Positions 23,304 through 31,335 of a stretch of 34,828 nt of DNA are shown here, piece by piece. The stretch lies in assembly GCA_021772535.1 (NCBI GenBank), contig JAJFLV010000219.1, positions 1 to 34,828 on the forward strand. The letters run 5' to 3'. Positions within the stretch are counted from its first letter, which is position 1. The number at the start of each line of letters is the position of its first letter. The DNA is from Opitutales bacterium (lineage in GTDB: Bacteria; Verrucomicrobiota; Verrucomicrobiia; Opitutales; UBA2987). Below the pieces are notes generated by a model, which did no database searches, was not told the origin of the DNA, and saw nothing but the letters and a program-made list of their open reading frames with translations. The position numbers were made by a program, and so were the translations under genes.

Positions 23304-24191
23304 ATGACCAACATCGCTTTTATCGGATTGGGCAACATGGGCGCTCCCATGGCCGCAAACCTGCTCCAAACAGGGTATCGGCCCACCGTTTACGATATCC
23401 TTCCCGAGGCGGTTGAAAAATTAGCCGATCAGGGCGCCCGCCCGGCATCAACCGTAGCCGAAGCCGTGGCCGAAGCCGATGTGGTCGTGACCATGCTGCC
23501 CGCCAGTGAGCATGTCCGGGACCTCTACCTCGGAGAAGGTCAATTGCTCCGGCACGCACGCCAAGGTGCTCTTCTCATAGACTGCAGCACGATTGCCCCG
23601 AAAACCGCAATCTACGTTGCCGGCGAAGCAATCCGACTGGGCTTCGAGATGATTGATGCGCCGGTTTCCGGCGGGGTTGCAGGGGCCATCGCGGGAACAC
23701 TGACATTTATTGTGGGCGGAAGTGCTGCCTCTTTTGAAAGAGCCGACCCCATTCTTCACACCATGGGGCGTAAAATTTTTCATGCTGGCCATAACGGAGC
23801 GGGGCAAACGGCCAAAATCTGCAACAACATGCTCCTGGCCATTCAAATGACCGGTACTTCGGAAGCCCTCAGCATGGGCGTTGCCAACAACCTCGACCCC
23901 AAGGTGCTTTCCGAAATTTTAAAAAACAGCTCCGGCGGGAATTGGACCCTGAATGCCTACAATCCCTACCCGGGGGTGATGGAAGGAGTGCCCTCTGCAA
24001 ATCAATACGAAGGTGGATTCCTGGTCGATTTGATGGTTAAGGATCTGGGTTTGGCTATGGACACGGCGAAGGAGAGCTGCTCCTCCACACCCTTGGGTAT
24101 GCTGGCCACTGAGCTTTACCGCAACCATAAGGCAGCAGGCTGGGGCAGGAAAGATTTTTCCAGTATTTTGAAGACGATCCAGGAGAAGTGA
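23304..24191 (+). CDS. mmsB: 3-hydroxyisobutyrate dehydrogenase
   Basis: The 295-residue NAD-dependent enzyme oxidises 3-hydroxyisobutyrate to methylmalonate semialdehyde. It has the N-terminal IAFIGLGNMGAPMAANLL dinucleotide site, the substrate-binding DAPVSGGVAGAIAGTLTFIV, and the GAGQTAKICNNMLL helix with catalytic Lys171. The C-terminal NQYEGGFLVDLMVKDLGLA supports 3-hydroxyisobutyrate dehydrogenase over tartronate semialdehyde reductase. It is the last gene of the plus-strand catabolic set. The next enzyme, methylmalonate-semialdehyde dehydrogenase, is not in the window. Confidence 0.93.
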   Translation: MTNIAFIGLGNMGAPMAANLLQTGYRPTVYDILPEAVEKLADQGARPASTVAEAVAEADVVVTMLPASEHVRDLYLGEGQLLRHARQGALLIDCSTIAPKTAIYVAGEAIRLGFEMIDAPVSGGVAGAIAGTLTFIVGGSAASFERADPILHTMGRKIFHAGHNGAGQTAKICNNMLLAIQMTGTSEALSMGVANNLDPKVLSEILKNSSGGNWTLNAYNPYPGVMEGVPSANQYEGGFLVDLMVKDLGLAMDTAKESCSSTPLGMLATELYRNHKAAGWGRKDFSSILKTIQEK

Positions 24192-24260
24192 CAATTGGTC
24201 CGTTCCTATTTTTGCCTGTTAAATTCGAAGGCGAATCTTTATACACTCTCATTCTGAACT

Positions 24261-24677
24261 ATGGTTTACGGTAAAGAGATAACGATCTCCACCGAGGGAT
24301 TTTCGGACATCTGCGATGTAACTACGGATGTGCAGGACATAGTGGAAAAATCCGGCATTCGGGAAGGTCTGGTCGGTGTTACCGTGATCGGTTCCACCGC
24401 ATCGGTGACTACGATTGAATTTGAGCCGGCCCTGGTTGCGGATATGAAGGAAAAACTTGAGGAGATCGCCTCTCGCGACCAGGTCAGCCGTCATTCGCAA
24501 ACCTGGGGGGACGATAATGGGTTTTCCCATCTGCGGGCCTCATTGATGGGTCCCGGTCTTTGCCTTCCGGTGCATGGCGGCAGGGTTCTGCTCGGCACCT
24601 GGCAGCAGGTGGTGGTTATCGACCATGACAATCGCCCGCGCCAAAGGCGGGTTTTCGTTCAAGTAATCGGGGAGTAA
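24261..24677 (+). CDS. yjbQ: YjbQ family protein (UPF0047)
   Basis: The 138-residue protein matches the YjbQ/UPF0047 family, small trimeric proteins with a conserved His/Asp/Glu site. Some members show thiamine-phosphate synthase activity, but the physiological role is unclear. Visible signatures are GSTASVTTIEFEPALVADM, WGDDNGFSHLRASLMGP, and GRVLLGTWQQVVVIDHD near the C-terminus. It lies 69 bases after mmsB on the same strand, but its link to branched-chain metabolism is not evident. A convergent gene and a structured intergenic segment follow. Full family length is present. Confidence 0.9.
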   Translation: MVYGKEITISTEGFSDICDVTTDVQDIVEKSGIREGLVGVTVIGSTASVTTIEFEPALVADMKEKLEEIASRDQVSRHSQTWGDDNGFSHLRASLMGPGLCLPVHGGRVLLGTWQQVVVIDHDNRPRQRRVFVQVIGE

Positions 24678-24979
24678 CCCACCGCCTGGCTCTCTTTACC
24701 CCAGTGTTTCAAAAATTCGAGAAGTGATGAAGGGCAAGGTGTAGTTCGTAAACCGGCGCGGGAGCGTAGTACCCTACGTAACCAAGCGGTTGAAGGATGT
24801 CGTTTCACTCGGTAGCGGGCTGCAACGCAGCTATTCGCGCTTGTCGATTTTAGGCTTCTTAAGGGCATATTCGAATCCTCACATTTAGTGGCGACCACAT
24901 TTGACCGATTATGCATCATAACTCTTTCATTACAAAATATTGTTCATCCGCCCATAAGAAGCCGTTTGAACATGGGGGT
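24678..24979. repeat. Structured intergenic segment, possible dispersed repeat (hairpins between convergent genes)
   Basis: No real gene is seen in these 302 bases. About 24710-24880 contains hairpins: CGTAG-tacc-CTACG at 24765-24778 and GCTGC-aac-GCAGC at 24819-24831, within GC-richer DNA than the AT-rich flank at 24900-24979. An 86-codon minus-strand frame (24659-24919) is Arg/Ser-rich and overlaps yjbQ, so it is probably not coding. The look is that of a recurring intergenic element, but only one copy is in this window. Confidence 0.4.
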
Positions 24980-26125
24980 TTATTTAAAACGATCCAGGAT
25001 GCCCATCGCGATTGTTTTGCCGGATTCCCGGTAGCATTTGCGCGAAAGCAGGTTGTCCCCGGCCATTGAGTAGGGAGATAAGAGTGTGACTGCGCTTATC
25101 TTAAGCGACTCGCACGCGTAAGAAATAAAGTCATTTTCCAAACCTCCCGGTCTTTGCGTTGCCGATTTTTTAAAATCTTTCGCCGTAGCAGTGAATTTGG
25201 CAGGGAGTCGGTTGGCCAGGTTATTGGCCCAGGCGGTGGATAGTTTATGCAGATCGGGAAAACGCTCCCCATCGGGGAGATAACAGTGGATGCCCTCCGT
25301 ATGACAGATGCCGGGGGATTGAAAATTAATGCCCAAAACCGGTTTGCAGCGTTTCTGCCAGCGTTTGAGGTCGTTCTGGATAACAAGAGTTTCGTGCCGG
25401 TAAAAAGAATCTCCCCAGGAGCGGTTCAGGTTGAAGGGGTAATTCTTCTTTCCATATTCCCCGCGAATAATCCCATCGATATCGGCCAGGGGAATCACCC
25501 AAAACAGGCAGCGTTGGTTGCGGGTCCGGGCAAGTTCCCGCAGCAAACCGTCAAGCACCCAGGACCCCGGCGTCTCACCCGGATTTTGGCGGGCGATCAG
25601 GTAAATGCCCGGCATGTCGCCGCCCGGCGTGCCGGCATTGTTGCTCAACCGCTGGATGGGCCGGCCCGACTGTGTAAGGCCGATGGTATCGGACTTCCAG
25701 TATCCCCTTGTTTTATCGATCATCTGCTTGATTTCCTGCGACCCGTAGGGAAAGCAGACGGCCACCTCTACGCTGGGTTTAGGATAATCTATAATCCAGG
25801 AAACGCTATGCTGCCCGTCTTCGCCCACCGCTATTTTTCCCGGTTTCATCCGCACCCAATCCTGGTTCTGATGCTTGCAAACGGGGCGCACCCGAATGGG
25901 ATCGCCGCTTCCGTAAAGGTTGTCGAAATATTTCAAAACCAACTGGACCTTCTCTGTCTTAACAGTTTCCGGGGCTGTTTCCACCAAACGGAAATTAAAC
26001 CACAGGCATTCCGGACCCTGACAGGGGTCGGCCGCAAAACTTACCACCGGCACCTCGCCATCGGTTTTAACCAACAACCGCCGCGCATTTCCGCCGGGAA
26101 ATTTAGATTCTAGCTTGAGACTCAT
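24980..26125 (-). CDS. M14 carboxypeptidase-fold protein, predicted inactive
   Basis: The 381-residue product has an N-terminal beta-sandwich (about 1-125) followed by a zinc-carboxypeptidase-like domain, as in bacterial M14 proteins related to cytosolic carboxypeptidases. The first zinc motif, normally HPGE or HSGE, reads ARQNPGETPGSWVLDGLL, with Asn181 where His is expected and Glu184 kept. The second His region reads VLGINFQSPG, with Gln269. The catalytic Glu region reads AVTLLSPYSM, with Leu349 at the usual Glu. So two zinc ligands and the general base appear lost while the fold motifs remain, suggesting a binding protein or a decayed enzyme. No signal peptide is seen. It lies 136 bases after the trpF-like gene on the same strand. 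Confidence 0.75.
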   Translation of the reverse strand: MSLKLESKFPGGNARRLLVKTDGEVPVVSFAADPCQGPECLWFNFRLVETAPETVKTEKVQLVLKYFDNLYGSGDPIRVRPVCKHQNQDWVRMKPGKIAVGEDGQHSVSWIIDYPKPSVEVAVCFPYGSQEIKQMIDKTRGYWKSDTIGLTQSGRPIQRLSNNAGTPGGDMPGIYLIARQNPGETPGSWVLDGLLRELARTRNQRCLFWVIPLADIDGIIRGEYGKKNYPFNLNRSWGDSFYRHETLVIQNDLKRWQKRCKPVLGINFQSPGICHTEGIHCYLPDGERFPDLHKLSTAWANNLANRLPAKFTATAKDFKKSATQRPGGLENDFISYACESLKISAVTLLSPYSMAGDNLLSRKCYRESGKTIAMGILDRFK

Positions 26126-26261
26126 TTATCCAGAAAAATATGAAGACCATAATGGGCAAATCACATTGCCAAAGAGAACATTTTCAGCCCCCGAAGGTAA
26201 AGAAATTTATTCCCCGGTAAAGGCAATGAAATATTGATTAACCGGATGGAGCCGAGAGGTT

Positions 26262-26966
26262 TCAGGTTTCTGGATTTGACAGACTTGCTGGATGTTGGAT
26301 GTCAGACATGCAGCTTCGGATATTCTCAACATAAGCCGCTAATTTTTCTTCGTCCAATTTTCCATTGGTGCGTACTCCCGAGCAAAGGTCCAGACCGAAG
26401 GGATTAACCTGCTCAATGGCTGATTTGACATTCTCAGGATTCAATCCACCGGCCAGGTAAACGGGAACTCCAGCTTCCGCACAGATTTTGCGGCTAATTT
26501 CCCAGTTATGGGTCCGGCCGGTTCCGCCCAGTTCCTTTATTGCTAGAGACTGATTTCCGGAATCCAGGAGCAGGGCATCGACATGAGCTGCCACCGCAAC
26601 AGCCTCGGCCACCGATTCCTCCCCTCGGACATGAATTACCTGCACGATTGATATTCCCGGCAAGGCTTTCCGCAATTCCTCAAAATTTCCCTCCTCCAGC
26701 CGATCGACCAATTGCAGCGTATTGGTGCGGCAACGCCGGTGCTGCTCGATAATCGAGGCCGTCTCCTGCAAACTGGTGAGAAGAAAAGAAGCCACCCCGG
26801 GGGGGACGACACCGGCGATTTCCGCAATCATTTCCTCTGAAATGATCCCGGGGCCGCTCGGCATGGTCGAAACCAGCCCCAGGGCATCGGCACCGTAGCG
26901 GATGGCCAGCCGCGCCTCTTGAACACTGCCGATACAGCAAATTTTAATTCGCGGCAGGCTGGTCAT
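26262..26966 (-). CDS. Phosphoribosylanthranilate isomerase (TrpF) family protein, divergent
   Basis: The 234-residue TIM-barrel protein resembles TrpF, which isomerises phosphoribosylanthranilate in tryptophan synthesis. The catalytic pair is present: Cys in IKICCIGSVQEA near residue 9 and Asp in DALLLDSG near 135. The phosphate-binding loops read LAGGLNPENVKSAI and LDLCSGVRTNGKLDEEKL, where SSGVE is usual. The KICC start and the GLVSTMPSGPGIISEE segment mark a divergent subfamily. No other trp gene is near; it lies 22 bases after glycine dehydrogenase on the same strand. It may be the genome's TrpF or a paralogue with another substrate. About 15 C-terminal residues (MSDIQHPASLSNPET) extend past the barrel. 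Confidence 0.75.
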   Translation of the reverse strand: MTSLPRIKICCIGSVQEARLAIRYGADALGLVSTMPSGPGIISEEMIAEIAGVVPPGVASFLLTSLQETASIIEQHRRCRTNTLQLVDRLEEGNFEELRKALPGISIVQVIHVRGEESVAEAVAVAAHVDALLLDSGNQSLAIKELGGTGRTHNWEISRKICAEAGVPVYLAGGLNPENVKSAIEQVNPFGLDLCSGVRTNGKLDEEKLAAYVENIRSCMSDIQHPASLSNPET

Positions 26967-26988
26967 AAACTCTCATTTTCAAATGGTT

Positions 26989-29982
26989 TCAGGACCGTGA
27001 AATAATTTTTTGAAAAATTTCCGCAACGCTCATTCGGGCAAGTTTTTCGGGTGCGATCCTGTTTTGGGGAAGTTCAGGAAGGGTTTGCAAAGATTCGCTC
27101 AAGATGAGATTTCGATTGGCTGAGACCTCGTCCACGCGGTCGATGGGGGTGAAAAAAGGCGTCTCATTGAGCGCTTCCGGTTTTTCCCGGACGACTTTCA
27201 GAATATATCTGACCGCCTCTTCGAAGCGGTCGAGTTCGGCTTTGGTGTAGCTTTCCGTCGGCTCGATCATGACTCCCAAAGCTTCCGGCCATGCAACCGT
27301 GGGGGCGTGAAATCCGAAGTCTAGAAAGAGTTTTCCCAACCGGGTTACCGCCAATGCCCTGGGAATGCCTGCTTTTTCCAGCGTCTCGAAGTCGGAGTCA
27401 GCGAGTGTAAGTATAAATTCGTGCATTCGAGGCGCATCGGCGGCTTCTTTGGGCAGAGTAGGGTAAACAGTGTTCAGTTTTTCATGGAGGTATCGAGAGG
27501 CCAGAACGGCTATTGCGGACATCCGGCAAATCCCTTTATTGCCCAGACGTAAGAGGTAGGCATAGCAGCGCACCTTATGAGCGAAGTTTCCCCAGTTCCG
27601 ATGGAAAGAGCCGATGCTTTTTGAAGGTTTTACAACCATAAAACTGTCATTCCGTTTTTCAACAAGGCTACCCGGCAGGTAATCGGTCAGTGTGTCGCTG
27701 ACAGCCACAATAGCGTCTCCGGGGCCGCCTCCGCCATGTGGAATGGTCCAGGTTTTGTGCAAATTGTTATGGACCGCATCGACTCCCAGCGAATCCAGGT
27801 TCACCCATCCGGCGATGGCATTCATATTGGCCCCATCCATATAGACGAGACCGCCAACCTCATGGATGGCATCGGCAATCTCTCTGAAATGGTTTTCGAA
27901 TATCCCGCTGGTGTTGGGATTCGTAATCATGATTCCGCAAATACGAGGGCCGAATTGGGCAATTTTTTCCGTTAAATCCGTACGGTCGATCATGCCTTTA
28001 CGGTCGGCATCGAGCAGGGCAATTCCGCCTTTGGTATCGCTCGCTCGGCCGCTGCCGAAACCTGCCATGACAGCCGTGGCAAAATTGGTTCCGTGGGCTG
28101 TTTTCGGGATCAGGACAACATCACGGCCCTTATCGCCCCGATCCTCATGGTAAGCCCGAAAGAGTTTCAATCCGGTCAGTTCACCCTGCGCCCCGGCCAC
28201 CGGTTGAGTAGTCACCGCAGGCAATCCGGTGATTGCTTTGAACCACTCCTGTATTTCGAATAAAATTTCCAGACAACCCTGCGCATCCTCCAATGGCGCT
28301 TGAGGATGAACACCGGTAAAACCCTTCAATCCCGCCGCCCAATCATTCAAATACGGATTGTATTTCATGGTACAGGAACCCAGCGGGTAACAGGCATCGT
28401 CAGGACTTACGTTCAACTCCCCCATTTTCAGGTAGTAACGCTTGATCTCCTCGACGGAAAATTGCGGCAATCCCGCTGGTTGGGCTCTCTTTAAATTGTC
28501 CGGGATCGGCGGCAAGGCAGAGGATTTCGAGTCCCTGGAACCGAACTGCCTCTCAAAAAACTCGATCAGTTTTTCACAATTCCTTTTCTTATCGGAGAGA
28601 GAGATTTTAAGTAAATGGCGGTTGCCCGTCATTCTCCCCGAGACATCGACACCAATATGCAAACCTTCCTTGCGGCCTTGGTCGATCAAGGTCGCGGTAT
28701 CGCTGGGCAGGGAGAGTGTGAATTCGTTGAAAAATGGAGATTCGGAAAAGGCCAGATTTACCCCGGGGATACGGGTAAGTTCTTTGGCCACATCCTTGGC
28801 CTGTTGGCGGGCACAGCGGCAAACTTCGGACATGCCGTTTTCCCCTCGAGCCAGCAAAGCGGCCCCGGCCAGAGTGGCCAGAAATGCCTGATTCGAACAG
28901 ATATTGGAGGTGGCTTTTTCTTTTCGGATATGTTGCTCACGGGTGGAGAGCACCATAACATGGCAATTGCGCCCCTTGGCATCGACAGCCTTACCCACGA
29001 ACCGGCCCGGGGTGTGGCGGACTTCGTTTTTTACCTTTTCGTTAAATCGAATCCCGAAAATGCCCAATCCCGGTCCTCCGAAATTGGGGCCAATGGCCAG
29101 GTGCTGGCCCTCCCCAACGATCATATCGACACCCTCTTGACCGAATTGGGACGGCGGCTTGAGCCCGCCTGTGCCCAGGAGCGCTGGATCGATGACTGCT
29201 ATGCTCTTGGCTCCCATTTCACGGGACAAATCGGCCAGGGCATCGACATCCTCCAAAATCCCCAAACTGTTGACCTGGGGAAAAACTATTGCCGCCAGTC
29301 GTTTGTCCAGATTCCGTGCCTCCCTCTCCAGAGCCTCCAGCGGGATTTGGCCTGTGGCGGGATCAAGAGGTATTTTAACGATATTGAGGTCTGTATCCCG
29401 GATCAAAGTTTCCAGAACCTCCATGTCGCCCGGAAAAAGGGCTTCCGGAATTAAAGCCGTATCCGCCTTGCGGTTCAACCGGAGGGCTACGCATAACGCT
29501 TCAAAAAGAGCCGTCGAGCGGTCGTAAAGCGAGGAGTTGATGGCCTCGAAACCGGTAAGTTGGGCCATCAGGCATTGATAAATCCAGAGGGAAAGCAAGG
29601 TGCCTTGGCTGCGTTCCGGCTGGTAGGGTGTGTAGGCTGTCGTCAACCTGCGAAGGCCGGAGACAAAGGCGACAATTTCATGCTCCTCAAAATCACCCAG
29701 GCCATCCCCGATAAACGATTCCTGAAGCTTGTTGCGGGATGCGATTTCCTCTAATCGCTTCATCGCTCCTTCATAGGAGAGTTCCTCCGGCAAAGCTGAA
29801 AAATTCGAAAACAAATCAGATTCCGGGATATGGGAAAAAAGGTCCTCCAGGCGATCCGCCTTAACCTCTTTCAACATAGAATCCAAGTCTGCCTGGGAGG
29901 CGGCTATGTAGTGGCGTTTTAATTCCCTGGGCAGGGAAGCTGGATCATAGGAAAGAGTTCCGCTATTTAATATCTCTGGCAT
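26989..29982 (-). CDS. gcvP: Glycine dehydrogenase (P-protein), GcvPA-GcvPB-like fusion
   Basis: The 997-residue pyridoxal-phosphate enzyme decarboxylates glycine in the glycine cleavage system. The N-terminal half resembles GcvPA (AYTPYQPERSQGTLLSLWIY, SLYDRSTALFEALCVALR) and the C-terminal half resembles GcvPB (YYLKMGELNVSPDDACYPLG, SCTMKYNPYLNDW, TAHGTNFATAVMAGFGS). The cofactor lysine is K743 in HNNLHKTWTIPHGGGGPGDA. A linker around 480-500 joins the halves. This differs from the classic single-chain P-protein, which is a separate sequence type, so it looks like a fusion of the two-subunit form. gcvT and gcvH are not in the window. The start ATG at 29982 faces endonuclease III, which is divergently transcribed. 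Confidence 0.9.
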   Translation of the reverse strand: MPEILNSGTLSYDPASLPRELKRHYIAASQADLDSMLKEVKADRLEDLFSHIPESDLFSNFSALPEELSYEGAMKRLEEIASRNKLQESFIGDGLGDFEEHEIVAFVSGLRRLTTAYTPYQPERSQGTLLSLWIYQCLMAQLTGFEAINSSLYDRSTALFEALCVALRLNRKADTALIPEALFPGDMEVLETLIRDTDLNIVKIPLDPATGQIPLEALEREARNLDKRLAAIVFPQVNSLGILEDVDALADLSREMGAKSIAVIDPALLGTGGLKPPSQFGQEGVDMIVGEGQHLAIGPNFGGPGLGIFGIRFNEKVKNEVRHTPGRFVGKAVDAKGRNCHVMVLSTREQHIRKEKATSNICSNQAFLATLAGAALLARGENGMSEVCRCARQQAKDVAKELTRIPGVNLAFSESPFFNEFTLSLPSDTATLIDQGRKEGLHIGVDVSGRMTGNRHLLKISLSDKKRNCEKLIEFFERQFGSRDSKSSALPPIPDNLKRAQPAGLPQFSVEEIKRYYLKMGELNVSPDDACYPLGSCTMKYNPYLNDWAAGLKGFTGVHPQAPLEDAQGCLEILFEIQEWFKAITGLPAVTTQPVAGAQGELTGLKLFRAYHEDRGDKGRDVVLIPKTAHGTNFATAVMAGFGSGRASDTKGGIALLDADRKGMIDRTDLTEKIAQFGPRICGIMITNPNTSGIFENHFREIADAIHEVGGLVYMDGANMNAIAGWVNLDSLGVDAVHNNLHKTWTIPHGGGGPGDAIVAVSDTLTDYLPGSLVEKRNDSFMVVKPSKSIGSFHRNWGNFAHKVRCYAYLLRLGNKGICRMSAIAVLASRYLHEKLNTVYPTLPKEAADAPRMHEFILTLADSDFETLEKAGIPRALAVTRLGKLFLDFGFHAPTVAWPEALGVMIEPTESYTKAELDRFEEAVRYILKVVREKPEALNETPFFTPIDRVDEVSANRNLILSESLQTLPELPQNRIAPEKLARMSVAEIFQKIISRS

Positions 29983-30102
29983 GATTGGACTTGAAATACT
30001 ATCGGCAAAAGGAAGATTCTGGAAATCGCAGTGAAAGTTAAAGGCTTAAATGCAATCTGCAACTGGTCTTTTTGATTAACCTGAAAATTCTATTATTTTT
30101 TG

Positions 30103-30756
30103 ATGAGCAGAAAGGAACGCGCCGCTTATATTCTTAAACGCCTGGGGGAACTTTATCCCGAACCAGCCATACCTCTTCAACATAGGGATCCTTTTACCTT
30201 GTTGGTGTCGGTTCTTCTTTCCGCTCAATGCACTGATGCGCGTGTTAATAAAACGACTCCCGCTCTTTTTGCTCTGGCCGACAATCCTTTGGATATGTCG
30301 CGGCTGCCCATAGATAAAATCGAAAAAATTATCCGCCCATGTGGTTTGGCGCCCTCCAAGGCCAAGGCCATTTCCGGTTTATCGAAATTAATCCTGGAGA
30401 AACACCAAGGCCAGGTGCCGCGCTCCCTGATGGAACTGGAAGCGCTTCCGGGAGTCGGGCACAAAACCGCTTCCGTGGTTATGGCGCAGGCTTTCGGGGT
30501 GGATGCCTTTCCCATCGACACCCATATCCACCGGCTGGCCCAGCGCTGGGGATTGACCAATGGGAAGAATGTCCAGCAGACCGAAAAGGACCTCAAACGG
30601 CTGTTTCCCAAAGAGTCTTGGAACCGCCTTCACCTGCAAATCATTTATTACGGCAGGGAACATTGCAGCGCACGGGGCTGCGACGGGACGGTTTGTGAAA
30701 TTTGCCGGACCTGTTTCCCGCAACGCAAAAAGCCGTTCGTAAACCGGAAGGCTTAG
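30103..30756 (+). CDS. nth: Endonuclease III (DNA glycosylase/AP lyase)
   Basis: The 217-residue base-excision repair enzyme removes oxidised pyrimidines and nicks at abasic sites. The helix-hairpin-helix is ALPGVGHKTASVVMAQAFG with Lys121, and the catalytic Asp139 is in FPIDTHIHRLAQRWG, matching E. coli K120/D138 spacing. LLSAQCTDARVNKTTPALF is the typical N-terminal signature. The C-terminal cysteines read CSARGCDGTVCEICRTC, with spacing C-x4-C-x4-C-x2-C-x2-C, which differs from the usual C-x6-C-x2-C-x5-C iron-sulfur loop. I start at the ATG at 30103; a TTG precedes it by one codon. It is divergent from gcvP and convergent with msrA. Confidence 0.93.
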   Translation: MSRKERAAYILKRLGELYPEPAIPLQHRDPFTLLVSVLLSAQCTDARVNKTTPALFALADNPLDMSRLPIDKIEKIIRPCGLAPSKAKAISGLSKLILEKHQGQVPRSLMELEALPGVGHKTASVVMAQAFGVDAFPIDTHIHRLAQRWGLTNGKNVQQTEKDLKRLFPKESWNRLHLQIIYYGREHCSARGCDGTVCEICRTCFPQRKKPFVNRKA

Positions 30757-30790
30757 ACGCCCTCTAAGAGCCGGGCCAGCCAAAAAATCG

Positions 30791-31330
30791 TCAATTCATC
30801 CCCAGTTTGGTCAGTTTTGGCGAAATGACCATCCGGCAGTAGGGAGCTGCCTGGTTGTTGTCATAATAATCCTGATGGTAGTCTTCTGCCTCAAAAATTT
30901 TTGTTGCCGGTGTGATTTCGGTCACAATCGGTAAGTTGTGCCTTCCTGAGGAGTTCTCTTTGTCGCGGGATATTCCGGCAGCCAGGCGCTGCTCCTCCGA
31001 ATGGTAAAAAATGGCTGATCGGTACTGGGTTCCCCGGTCCGCTCCCTGGCGATTCAGGGTAGTGGGGTCATGTGATTGCCAGAAGACATCCAGCAATTCT
31101 TCAAATGTAATTTTAGCGGAATCGTAAACGACTTGGACAACCTCCGCATGACCGGTCTGGCCGGTGCAGATTTCCTCGTAGGTAGGATTCTCGGAATGGC
31201 CGCCCATGTAACCTGAGGTAAATGAAATGACCCCCTCCAGCCGTTTAAAGACCGCTTCCACGCACCAGAAACAACCAGCCCCGAAGGTGGCCGTTTCATG
31301 ATTATTTTGCTGAGATGGCGAATCACTCAT
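30791..31330 (-). CDS. msrA: Peptide methionine sulfoxide reductase MsrA
   Basis: The 179-residue enzyme reduces methionine-S-sulfoxide in proteins. The active site is FGAGCFWCVEAVFKRLEGV, with the catalytic Cys at residue 20. Further family motifs are SGYMGGHSENPTYEEICTGQ, GHAEVVQVVYD, and DPTTLNRQGADRGTQYRSAI. A Cys in AAPYCRMVISPKL near the C-terminus may act as resolving residue. No signal peptide is seen, so it is likely cytoplasmic. It lies 5 bases after the alcohol dehydrogenase gene on the same strand and is probably cotranscribed. The gene ends 34 bases from the convergent nth. Confidence 0.95.
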   Translation of the reverse strand: MSDSPSQQNNHETATFGAGCFWCVEAVFKRLEGVISFTSGYMGGHSENPTYEEICTGQTGHAEVVQVVYDSAKITFEELLDVFWQSHDPTTLNRQGADRGTQYRSAIFYHSEEQRLAAGISRDKENSSGRHNLPIVTEITPATKIFEAEDYHQDYYDNNQAAPYCRMVISPKLTKLGMN

Positions 31331-31335
31331 TTTTT

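Noticed and set aside
24659-24919. 86-codon minus-strand frame in the structured intergenic segment
   Set aside because: It overlaps the end of yjbQ, has Arg/Ser-rich low-information composition, and lies over hairpins. A structured non-coding element is the simpler reading.
21300-26270. Shared 14-base word aggtttcaggtttc at 21300-21313 and 26257-26270
   Set aside because: It is internally repetitive, and a rough count gives a few 14-base matches expected by chance in a window this size; no further similarity surrounds it.
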